The position numbers and the translations under genes were made by a program. Shown here in pieces: positions 6,515-12,822 of a DNA stretch of 12,822 bases (position 1 is its first letter; each line of letters starts with the position of its first letter). Origin of the DNA: Acidimicrobiia bacterium (GTDB lineage: Bacteria > Actinomycetota > Acidimicrobiia > IMCC26256); contig JALRDW010000190.1 in assembly GCA_023262065.1 (NCBI GenBank), positions 1-12,822 of the forward strand. The letters run 5' to 3'. The notes beneath the pieces are model-generated. The model saw nothing but the letters and a program-made list of their open reading frames with translations. It searched no databases and was not told where the DNA came from.

Positions 6515-7024
6515 GTGGATGTCGTTCTCGTTCGTTGGCCCGAGGAGTCGGAGCACCTCACGGAGCTGCGCGCGGCCGGGGTGCCCCGGCTCCTGCTCGT
6601 GGGCCCGGCCTCGGCCCCACCCGCCGCCACCGACCCGCTCGAGGACTGGGTTCGCCTCCCCGCCGAGGATCGCGACGTCCGGGCCCGGGTCGCCACCCTC
6701 GAGGCGCGCGCCGCGGCCGGTGGTGCGCTGCCCTCGCTCGACGACGACGGACTGCTGCGCTACCGGGACCGCTGGGTGTCGCTCTCGCCGGTCGAGCGCC
6801 TCCTCGCCGTTGCGCTCGTGGAGCGGTACGGCGCGGTCGTCGGGCGCGAGGCGCTGTCGAGGCAGGCGTGGCCGGACGGCGCACCGACCCGCAACGCGCT
6901 CGACGTGCACATCCTCCGGCTCCGTCGCCGCATCGCCGAACTCGGCCTCGAGATCCGCACCGTGCGCTCCCGCGGCTACCTGCTCCAGGCGGCCGCGACC
7001 GGTCGCGCCGGCCTCGCCTCCTGA
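6515..7024 (+). CDS. Short OmpR/GlnR-type winged-helix regulator with reduced receiver-like domain
   Basis: The 169-residue protein ends in a clear OmpR/PhoB-type winged-helix domain (about 75-158): a wing strand GLLRYRDRWVSLSPVERLLA, then GREALSRQAWPDG (110-122), the recognition-helix region ALDVHILRLRRRIAELG (128-144), and the C-terminal hairpin IRTVRSRGYLL (147-157). The first ~68 residues alternate short strands and helices (DVVLVRWPEE, HLTELRAAG, PRLLLVG, DWVRLP, DVRARVATLEARA) like a shrunken receiver domain, about half normal size. No acidic pocket or phosphoacceptor Asp is evident, and no kinase gene is nearby, as with orphan regulators such as GlnR. The start is GTG 6515, probably leaderless. 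Only 11 nt separate it from the antiporter-GlnD fusion, so they are probably co-transcribed. It may regulate that gene or itself; the target is unproven. Confidence 0.8.
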   Translation: MDVVLVRWPEESEHLTELRAAGVPRLLLVGPASAPPAATDPLEDWVRLPAEDRDVRARVATLEARAAAGGALPSLDDDGLLRYRDRWVSLSPVERLLAVALVERYGAVVGREALSRQAWPDGAPTRNALDVHILRLRRRIAELGLEIRTVRSRGYLLQAAATGRAGLAS

Positions 7025-7035
7025 GGCCGACCGGC

Positions 7036-9822
7036 ATGTTCCTCGCCAGCGGCGGCGGCACCGTCACGACGATCCTGCTCGACATCCTCATCGTCCTCGT
7101 CGCCGCGAAGGTCGCCGCCGAGTTCGCCGAGCGCGTCGGCATCCCGGCGGTCGCGGCCGAGATCGTCGCCGGCATCCTCGTCGGGCCATCGGTGCTCGGA
7201 CTCGTCGCCGAGAACGATGTGCTCCTCGTCCTCGGGGAGATCGGGGTCATCCTGCTGCTGCTCGAGGTGGGGATGGAGATGGACCTGCGCGAGCTGCGGG
7301 CGGTCGGGCGTGCGTCGTCGACCGTCGCGGTGATCGGGGTGGTCGGCCCGATGGCCCTCGGGTACGTCGCGATGCAGGTGCTCGGGGAGTCGACGAACAC
7401 CGCGTTGTTCATGGGCGCGGCCCTCGCGGCCACGAGCGTGGGCGTCACGGCCCGGGTCTTCTCCGACCTCCGGGCCCTCGGGACGGTCGAGGCCCGGACG
7501 GTGCTCGGTGCCGCGGTCGTCGACGACGTGCTCGGCCTCCTCATCCTCACCGTCGTCGTCCGCATCGTCACCGGGGGCTCCGTCTCGGTCCTGTCCGTGG
7601 CCTCGATCATCGCCGTGGCCGTGGGGTTCCTCGTCATCACGACGGTGCTCGGCAGTCGATTCGCCCCCTCGTTGTTCCGAGCCGTGCACCGCTACGCGCG
7701 CTCGCCCGGGACGCTCGTCGCGCTCGCGCTGGCGTTCTCGCTGCTCTTCGCCGAGTTCGCGAGCGCGGCCAAGCTCGCCCCGATCGTCGGCGCCTTCGTG
7801 GCCGGTCTCGCGCTGAGCCGGAGCGAGCAGCGGGAACGCATCCAGCGGGAACTCGCACCGGTCGGGCACCTCTTCGTCCCGGTGTTCTTCCTCGGGATCG
7901 GGATCAACGTCGACGTGTCGTCCTTCGCCGAGCCCGAGGTGCTCGGCATCGCCGGGGTGCTCCTCGTGCTGGCGATCATCGGCAAGCTGCTCAGCGCGCT
8001 CGGTGGGATCGGGGCCCGCGGCGACAAGTGGCTCATGGGGTTCGGCATGATCCCGCGCGGCGAGGTCGGCCTCATCTTCGCCACGATCGGCCTCTCGAGC
8101 GGTGTGCTCACCGACGATCTGTACGCGGCCCTGTTGCTCGTCGTCATCGTCACGACCGTGCTCGCGCCGCCGCTGCTCAAGGCGCGGCTGCGGACCATCC
8201 AGCGCCGACGGGGCGTCGAGGCCGCCTCGGGCGAGGCGATGCCCGCCGGCGGGTGGCTGCGGGTCGACGACGGCACGGTCGAGCTCGCGGCGCATCCGCC
8301 CGCCGAGGCCGCCCTCAGGGTCGCGTTCGACGCGGCCACCGCGCTCGAGGCCGCCCGCGCGCCGGGGGAGGACCTGCTCGACTGGCTCGGCGGGCTCGGC
8401 GACACCGTCCTCCCCTGGGACGCGGATGCGACCCGTCGCCTCGTGACGGTGCTCGAGTTCGGCGGCGACCGGTCGTGGCGGTTCCTCGAGCGGACCGGGG
8501 TCCTCGAGCGGGCGCTCCCGGAGCTGGCCGAGGCCCTCCGGCTGCGGCGGGCCGATCCCTACCTGCTCGACGCGGGCCAGACGCTGCGCTTCGAACTGGT
8601 CGAGCGCGTGCGGGAGCTGCCACGTGAGGACGAGGTGGCGGCGCGGGCCTGGTCCCGCATCGAGGAGCCCTCGGCGCTGCTGCTCGCGGCCCTCGTGCTC
8701 GACACCGCCGGGCCCGACGTCGACTCGGTGCCCCTGGCGCGCGCGTTCGCAGCCCGCCTCGGGCTCGCGCCGGAGGAGCAGCGCGCCCTCGTCACGCTCG
8801 TCGATGACCAGGGCCTCCTCCGGGCCCTGGCCATGCGGGCCGACGGCCTCAGCGAGGAGGCGGTCCTGCCGGCGGCGAGCCACCTCGCGACGAGCGAGCT
8901 CGTGCGGTCGCTCTACGTCCTCAGCGTGGCACTCGCCCCGCTCGACGCGGTCGAGCGGCGACGCCTCGACGAGATCCTGGGCCTGCTGCTCAACGTCGTG
9001 GAGCAGGACGCGCTCACCGGACCGGATGCCCGCTCCGTCGTCGACCTCCGCCGGTCGGAGGCGATCGCGCTCGCCCGGGGTCGCCGACGGGTCGTCGAGC
9101 GCATCGAGCACGCGCCCCGGGGCTACGTCCTCGCACAGGACGCCGAGGCGATCGCCCGGCAGGCGGCGAGGATCGAGCCGCCGCCGGGTCGGGCCCAGGC
9201 TCGGGTCTCCGTCGATCCGGTCGGACCCGGGCGCTGGCGCATCGAGGTCGTGAGCCGCGACGTCCCCGGCCTGCTGGCGCGGGTCGCGGGAGTCCTCGCC
9301 GATCACGGTCTCGACGTGCTCGAGGCCACCGTGGCGACCTGGGGCGACGGTGCGGCGCTCGAGTCGTTCACGGTCGAACGGCCGCCGCTCGACCCGCCGC
9401 GTCTCGACCCCGACGCGCTGACCGACATGGGCGGGCCCGATGCGGCTGCGCTCGAGGCGTCGATCGGGGCGGCCTTCTCGGCGCCGCTCGTGTCCCCGCC
9501 GAACCCGGACGCGGAGGTGGCCTTCGACGACGCGGCCTCGCCCTGGTACACGGTGTGCGAGGTCCGCAGCCCCGACCGGCGTGGTCTGCTGCACATGATC
9601 ACCGTGGGACTCGCGGCCGCCGGCGCGAGCGTGCACTCGGCCCGGCTCGTCACCCTCGACGGTCAGGCGGTGGACCGGTTCGAACTCACCGATGCGGACG
9701 GCCGCAAGCTCACCCGCGAGGCGAAGGCCGCGGTCCGGGCCGCGCTGCTCGACGGGGTCATGCCGACGCGGGGTCGCCGGGCCCGGCGTCGCGCGGCCGC
9801 CGCCCTCGCCGCGTTCGGCTGA
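7036..9822 (+). CDS. CPA2 cation/proton antiporter fused to a GlnD-like HD-ACT-ACT sensor
   Basis: A single 928-residue uninterrupted frame with two parts. Residues 1-385 are a complete CPA2 (KefB/NapA-type) antiporter with many membrane segments. The core AAVVDDVLGLL has adjacent acids D163-D164, as in electrogenic NapA-type exchangers, and K317 and GMIPRGEVGLI (337-347) are further family marks. Residues about 405-928 resemble actinobacterial GlnD after its nucleotidyltransferase domain: a helical region (ERTGVLERALPELAEAL, 485-501), an HD-like domain (540-655), the linker HAPRGYVLAQDAEAIARQ (692-709), then two ACT domains (about 731-785 and 837-905) with SRDVPGLLARVAG and SPDRRGLLHMITV. 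HD metal ligands appear lost: L555-D556 stands where HD is expected, and D591-Q592 where HH is expected. GlnD ACT domains sense glutamine, so this may be a glutamine-gated Na+, K+ or NH4+/H+ exchanger in the inner membrane. The transported ion and ligand are inference. ATG 7036 is preceded by a weak GAGG. Confidence 0.9.
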   Translation: MFLASGGGTVTTILLDILIVLVAAKVAAEFAERVGIPAVAAEIVAGILVGPSVLGLVAENDVLLVLGEIGVILLLLEVGMEMDLRELRAVGRASSTVAVIGVVGPMALGYVAMQVLGESTNTALFMGAALAATSVGVTARVFSDLRALGTVEARTVLGAAVVDDVLGLLILTVVVRIVTGGSVSVLSVASIIAVAVGFLVITTVLGSRFAPSLFRAVHRYARSPGTLVALALAFSLLFAEFASAAKLAPIVGAFVAGLALSRSEQRERIQRELAPVGHLFVPVFFLGIGINVDVSSFAEPEVLGIAGVLLVLAIIGKLLSALGGIGARGDKWLMGFGMIPRGEVGLIFATIGLSSGVLTDDLYAALLLVVIVTTVLAPPLLKARLRTIQRRRGVEAASGEAMPAGGWLRVDDGTVELAAHPPAEAALRVAFDAATALEAARAPGEDLLDWLGGLGDTVLPWDADATRRLVTVLEFGGDRSWRFLERTGVLERALPELAEALRLRRADPYLLDAGQTLRFELVERVRELPREDEVAARAWSRIEEPSALLLAALVLDTAGPDVDSVPLARAFAARLGLAPEEQRALVTLVDDQGLLRALAMRADGLSEEAVLPAASHLATSELVRSLYVLSVALAPLDAVERRRLDEILGLLLNVVEQDALTGPDARSVVDLRRSEAIALARGRRRVVERIEHAPRGYVLAQDAEAIARQAARIEPPPGRAQARVSVDPVGPGRWRIEVVSRDVPGLLARVAGVLADHGLDVLEATVATWGDGAALESFTVERPPLDPPRLDPDALTDMGGPDAAALEASIGAAFSAPLVSPPNPDAEVAFDDAASPWYTVCEVRSPDRRGLLHMITVGLAAAGASVHSARLVTLDGQAVDRFELTDADGRKLTREAKAAVRAALLDGVMPTRGRRARRRAAAALAAFG

Positions 9823-9843
9823 TCGCGGGGCGGTGCCCTTCCC

Positions 9844-10320
9844 TCAGTCGGCGAGACGGATCGAGACGATCTCGACCTCGACCGTCTTCCGGGCCGGCGT
9901 CTCGTACCGGTACGGCCCACCCACGGGCTGGTTGAGCAGCACCGTGCCGAGTGGCGAGGAGGTGCTCAGCACCTCGAGGTCCTCCCGCCGCTCCTCGATC
10001 GATCCGAGCAGGTAGGTCATCGTGTCGTCGGCCCCGGCGAACCGGATCTCGACCACGGTGCCGGGCACCGCGAGCTCGGCGTTGGCCGCCTCGACGATCA
10101 CGGCGTCGCGCAGGATCGCCTCGATCTGGCGGACCCGGGCCTCGTTGAGCCCCTGCTCGTCCTTCGCCGCGTGGTAGTCGGCGTTCTCCTTGAGGTCCCC
10201 GAGTTCCCGCGCCTTCTCGATGCGGTCCGTGATCATCACGCGGCGCGGACCCGTGCGCTCGGTGAGTTCCTCGCGCAGTCGTTCGGCCGCGGCGGGGGAG
10301 AGGTTCGCAGGGCTGGTCAT
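9844..10320 (-). CDS. greA: Transcription elongation factor GreA
   Basis: GreA rescues backtracked RNA polymerase by inserting its coiled coil into the secondary channel and stimulating cleavage of the transcript 3' end. The 158-residue length is typical. The coiled-coil tip GDLKENADYHAAKDEQG (41-57) retains the acidic pair D42 and E45 needed for cleavage stimulation. The C-terminal FKBP-like domain runs from about 85 to 158, with SPLGTVLLNQPVGG (124-137) close to the family's usual SP(L/I)G..L....G. ATG 10320 has no Shine-Dalgarno but a TACCCT box 8 nt upstream, suggesting a leaderless message; GTG 10356 in frame adds 12 unlikely residues. It is a single gene, convergent with the antiporter fusion (21-bp gap, no clear terminator) and separated from livF by 139 bp. 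Confidence 0.95.
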   Translation of the reverse strand: MTSPANLSPAAAERLREELTERTGPRRVMITDRIEKARELGDLKENADYHAAKDEQGLNEARVRQIEAILRDAVIVEAANAELAVPGTVVEIRFAGADDTMTYLLGSIEERREDLEVLSTSSPLGTVLLNQPVGGPYRYETPARKTVEVEIVSIRLAD

Positions 10321-10328
10321 GGGGCGAG

Positions 10329-10334
10329 AGGGTA
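10329..10334 (-). promoter_or_regulatory. -10 box for leaderless greA
   Basis: On the minus strand TACCCT (10334-10329) stands 8 nt before ATG 10320, with no ribosome binding site in between. This matches TANNNT and the geometry at 6501-6506. No -35 consensus is evident. Confidence 0.45.
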
Positions 10335-10430
10335 CCCGAGCCCCCCGCCGCCCCACCCGCGGCGGGCCGACCGGATGGTGTGCGGCCGGACGGCGCCCCG
10401 CACCACGGGGTCCGGCGGGAGGTCGGTGCC

Positions 10431-10454
10431 GTCGGGTCCGCCCTCGGACCCGAC
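10431..10454 (-). terminator. Hairpin terminator of the liv operon
   Basis: GTCGGGTCCG (10431-10440) and CGGACCCGAC (10445-10454) form a perfect 10-bp stem with a 4-nt loop (CCCT on the plus strand), 5 nt beyond the livF stop codon. No U-tract follows, as is usual in high-GC actinobacteria. The position immediately after the last liv gene and before greA strongly suggests termination. Confidence 0.7.
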
Positions 10455-10459
10455 CGCGC

Positions 10460-11203
10460 TCAGCGTTCGCCGAGGTAGGAGGCCTCGAGCAGATCGGGGC
10501 GGGCGGCCAACTCGGCCGCGGTGCCGCTCACCACGTCCCGTCCGCGCGACATCACGACGGCGCGGTCGGCGACGGCGAGTGCCATCGGCACGTGCTGCTC
10601 GACGAGCAGGACGCCCGCCCCGGTCTCGGTCGCGATGGTGCGGAGCATGGGGAGCAGGCGTTCCACGATGATCGGTGCGAGTCCCAGGCTCATCTCATCG
10701 ACCATGAGCAGGCGCGGCTCGCCCACCAGCGCCCGGGCGAGGGCGAGCATCTGCTGCTCGCCGCCGGACAGCAGGCCGCTCGGTCGGTCGGCGAGCGGGG
10801 CGAGCGCGGGGAACATGTCGAACGCCCGATCGGTCGCGTCGCGCCCCCCGCGGGCCAGGCGGAGGTGCTCGCGCACCGTGAGACCCGGGAACAGCCCCCG
10901 GTCCTCGGGCACGAGCGCGACGCCGCGGCGGGCCCGCTTCCACGTGCGCGTGAGGGCCGATCGGCGCACCCGCCGGCCACGGCCGTGCTCGTCGTGCGCG
11001 ACCTCGTCGAGGACGAGGAGGGTGCCGTCGATCGGTGGCAGGAGGCCCGCGACGGTGAGGAGGGTGGTCGTCTTCCCGGCCCCGTTCGCACCGAGCAGGG
11101 CCACGACCTCGCCGGCGTCCACCGTGAGATCGAGGTCGTGCACCACCGCGACGCCGTCGTACCCGGCGCGCAACCGCTTCGCGACGAGGACCGGATCGCT
11201 CAC
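10460..11203 (-). CDS. livF: Branched-chain amino-acid-type ABC transporter ATP-binding protein LivF
   Basis: One of the two ATPases that power a Liv-type (HAAT family) importer at the cytoplasmic face of the membrane. The 247-residue product has Walker A GANGAGKT (38-45), a Q-loop-region VPEDRGLFPGLTVREHL typical of LivF (98-114), signature LSGGEQ (145-150), Walker B LLMVDE followed by MSLGLAP (165-177, the LivF hallmark in place of DEPxxGL), and H-loop H204. Residues 64-93 are basic and about a dozen residues longer than usual between Walker A and the Q-loop. GTG 11203 overlaps the livG stop as GTGA, with GGAGG just upstream. It is last in the operon, followed by a hairpin. The substrate could be branched-chain amino acids, urea or other amides; no binding protein is in view. 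Confidence 0.93.
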   Translation of the reverse strand: MSDPVLVAKRLRAGYDGVAVVHDLDLTVDAGEVVALLGANGAGKTTTLLTVAGLLPPIDGTLLVLDEVAHDEHGRGRRVRRSALTRTWKRARRGVALVPEDRGLFPGLTVREHLRLARGGRDATDRAFDMFPALAPLADRPSGLLSGGEQQMLALARALVGEPRLLMVDEMSLGLAPIIVERLLPMLRTIATETGAGVLLVEQHVPMALAVADRAVVMSRGRDVVSGTAAELAARPDLLEASYLGER

Positions 11204-11979
11204 CGTCCCCCCTCCGGGTCGGTCGTCCCCGTGCGGGCCGAGGTCCCGAGGTAGGCCTCGATCACCCGGGGGTCGTCCCGCACCGTCGACGGCGTGCCCG
11301 TCGAGATGACGCGGCCGAAGTCGAGGACCGACACGCGGTCGCAGACCGAGAGCACGAGCGACATGTCGTGGTCCACGAGCAGGACCGCGACCCCCGAGTC
11401 GGCGATGGCCCGGATGCGCCCGCCGAGGATCGCCGACTCGCTCGTGTCGAGCCCGGCCGCCGGTTCGTCGAGGAGCAGGACGGCCGGCCGCCGGACGAGG
11501 GCCCGGGCCAGGCCGACGAGCCGGGTCCGGCCCGTCGGGAGTTCGGTCGGCATGAGGTCCGCCGCATCCGCGAGCCCGACGGCGTCGAGCGCCCACCGCA
11601 CATCCTCGTGGTGGCGGTCCCGCGGGCGCAGCGCGTCGACGAAGGGGCTCCACCAGCGGGGGTCGGAGGCGGCGACCCGCAGGTTCTCCTCGACCGTGAG
11701 CTCGTCGAAGAGTTCGACCGACTGGAAGGTGCGGCCGAGTCCGGCCCGCGCCCGTCGGTGCGGTGCGAGCCCGTCGACCGGCTCGCCGCCGACCCGGACC
11801 CGGCCGCGCGCCGGCGTGAACCCGGTGACCGCGTCGATCAGGCTCGTCTTCCCGGCCCCGTTCGGTCCGATGAGGCCGACGACCTCGCCCGACGTGACCG
11901 AGAGCGAGACCCCGTCCACCGCGAGGACCCCGCCGTAGGACACCGTGAGTTCGTCGACCCGCAGCGCCTCCCCGGTCAT
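11200..11979 (-). CDS. livG: Branched-chain amino-acid-type ABC transporter ATP-binding protein LivG
   Basis: The partner ATPase of LivF in a Liv-type importer. The 259-residue product shows Walker A GPNGAGKTS (38-46), a LivG-like GLGRTFQSVELFDELTVEENL (80-100) containing the Q-loop, Walker B VLLLDEPAAGLD (167-178), and H-loop LLVDHDMSLV (200-209). The ABC signature reads LPTGRT (147-152) in place of LSxGQ; a divergent signature occurs in some actinobacterial Liv ATPases, so this is not taken as inactivating. ATG 11979 overlaps the livM stop by 4 nt (ATGA), and its own stop overlaps livF (GTGA), so the three genes are translationally coupled. The C-terminus after EAYLG is the usual end of the family. 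Confidence 0.93.
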   Translation of the reverse strand: MTGEALRVDELTVSYGGVLAVDGVSLSVTSGEVVGLIGPNGAGKTSLIDAVTGFTPARGRVRVGGEPVDGLAPHRRARAGLGRTFQSVELFDELTVEENLRVAASDPRWWSPFVDALRPRDRHHEDVRWALDAVGLADAADLMPTELPTGRTRLVGLARALVRRPAVLLLDEPAAGLDTSESAILGGRIRAIADSGVAVLLVDHDMSLVLSVCDRVSVLDFGRVISTGTPSTVRDDPRVIEAYLGTSARTGTTDPEGGR

Positions 11980-12822
11980 GCGCCCACCTTCGTGGAGCCG
12001 TCGGGGCGGCGGCGGGACAGCCGGCCCCGCAGCCCGGAGATCGCGCCCGCGATGCCGTCCGGTTGCACGATCGTCACGACGATGAGCACCACGCCGCTCA
12101 GGGCCACCTGGTACTTCGATCCGACGGACCCGTTGCCCCCGAGGGTCTGGGTGAGCAGGCCGCCGGCGGCCATCGTGCCCGCGATGAGCGCGCCCGCGAT
12201 GCGGCCGACCCCGCCGAGGTACAGCAGGGCCAGGGTCGCGAGCGCACCGAACACGAGGAACACGTCGGGGGAGAGGCGCGTGAGCTCGTAGGCGGTCAGC
12301 ACGCCGCCGACCCCGGCGAGCGCGGAGGCGACGCCGAACGCGAGCAACTTCATCGCAGTCACATCGATCCCGGCGGCCGCGGCGGCCCGTTCGTTCGACC
12401 GGACTGCGAGCCAGCGCAGCCCGGTCGTGGAGCGGCGGAGGTTCGCCACGAGCAGGAGGCACGAGAACACGACGACGATGACGAACACCCCGAACTGCCA
12501 CCGCGGGAACGCGGCGCCCCGGGCCTCGATGCCGAGGTCGATCCCGAGGATCGAGGGTGACGCGGTCTCGATGCCGCCCACTCCACCGGTGAGCGCCTCC
12601 GAGGAGAACACGAGGGCCTGGATCGCGGTGGCCGCCCCGAGCGTGGCCACCGCGAGCGTCGCCCCGCGCACCCGCACCGCCGGGTAGCCGGCGAGCAGGC
12701 CGCCGCCGACCGCGACCGCGATCGCCAGCAGGGCGGACACGGGGAACGGGATCGGCGTGTCGGCGCTGAGGCGTGCGGTCGTGAACCCGGCGATCCCGGC
12801 GATCGCGAGCTGGGCGAGCGAG
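11976..12822 (-). CDS. livM: Branched-chain amino-acid-type ABC transporter permease LivM, 5'-truncated
   Basis: Membrane permease of the Liv-type importer. The frame stays open to the window edge, giving 281 visible residues; the N-terminus is missing. The visible part begins [18 protein letters not shown], then [19 protein letters not shown], the segment where LivM carries its conserved G-x-x-LAxxTLA motif. After a long non-membrane section come several hydrophobic helices ([68 protein letters not shown]). The cytoplasmic coupling loop [19 protein letters not shown] matches LivM's RDNExxAxxxGI. It ends with a basic cytoplasmic tail. A GTG at 12740 is internal. A LivH domain may lie upstream or be fused; this cannot be seen. 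Confidence 0.9.
   Translation of the reverse strand, partial: SLAQLAIAGIAGFTTARLSADTPIPFPVSALLAIAVAVGGGLLAGYPAVRVRGATLAVATLGAATAIQALVFSSEALTGGVGGIETASPSILGIDLGIEARGAAFPRWQFGVFVIVVVFSCLLLVANLRRSTTGLRWLAVRSNERAAAAAGIDVTAMKLLAFGVASALAGVGGVLTAYELTRLSPDVFLVFGALATLALLYLGGVGRIAGALIAGTMAAGGLLTQTLGGNGSVGSKYQVALSGVVLIVVTIVQPDGIAGAISGLRGRLSRRRPDGSTKVGA

Noticed and set aside
4298..7024. A very long open frame on the plus strand across leuC, the IclR gene and the winged-helix gene
   Set aside because: Only its last 169 codons form a recognisable protein. The rest is antisense to leuC or out of frame with the IclR gene, has low-complexity Arg/Gly/Ala/Pro composition, and stays open only because of high GC.
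7036..8190. The antiporter as a KefC-type glutathione-gated K+ channel
   Set aside because: The active-site pair is DD, not the QD of KefB/KefC, and there is no RCK/KTN domain after the membrane part.
6976..9636. An 886-codon open frame antisense to the antiporter fusion
   Set aside because: Rich in Asp/Glu/Arg/His with no domain resemblance; typical mirror frame of a high-GC gene with strong third-position G/C bias.
9823..9843. A bidirectional terminator between the antiporter fusion and greA
   Set aside because: The 21-bp gap holds no convincing inverted repeat.
10321..10459. Additional hairpins or a small RNA between greA and livF
   Set aside because: Apart from the terminator at 10431-10454 and the greA -10 box, only imperfect GC-rich pairings such as TGCGG/CCGCA are present, which are expected by chance here.

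Overview
This is a GC-rich chromosomal window (roughly 70% G+C or more by eye) from an actinobacterium. Three things point there: an IclR-family regulator divergent from leuCD (the NdgR/LtbR arrangement), start codons with no Shine-Dalgarno sequence set just downstream of TANNNT-like -10 boxes (leaderless style), and hairpin terminators without U-tracts. The particular mix (a GlnR-type box, a short OmpR-type regulator, a sigma-28-like promoter, livFGM) would fit the class Acidimicrobiia, but that placement is an impression and not proven by the sequence.

Layout. Positions 3-1484 (+) hold the 3' part of leuA (2-isopropylmalate synthase), followed by a GT4 glycosyltransferase (1573-2721, +). 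Between 2722 and 2940 lie a probable terminator, a sigma-28/WhiG-like promoter and a perfect inverted repeat, leading to a 42-residue orphan protein (2941-3069, +) with its own strong hairpin terminator. Facing it on the minus strand is a leuC-leuD-trmO operon (5650 to 3149). Divergent from leuC is an ndgR/ltbR-like IclR regulator (5724-6434, +); the 73-bp gap carries a perfect 7-5-7 palindrome overlapping promoters in both directions.

Positions 6435-9822 (+) are the most unusual part. A GlnR-box-like set of 11-bp-spaced repeats and a leaderless start precede a short OmpR-type winged-helix regulator with a shrunken receiver-like N-terminus. Eleven bases later comes a 928-residue protein that joins a complete CPA2 cation/proton antiporter to the C-terminal half of GlnD (degenerate HD domain plus two ACT domains), without the GlnD nucleotidyltransferase domain. 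I read this as a candidate nitrogen- or glutamine-sensing ion-transport system, possibly undescribed.

The right end (minus strand) holds greA (10320-9844) and a branched-chain amino-acid-type ABC transporter, livM (cut by the window edge), livG and livF, joined by 4-nt stop/start overlaps and closed by a hairpin at 10431-10454.

Together the genes suggest amino-acid and nitrogen physiology: leucine synthesis under IclR control, a Liv-type importer, and a putative glutamine-responsive antiporter with its own regulator. No tRNA, rRNA, CRISPR array, insertion sequence or prophage gene was seen.
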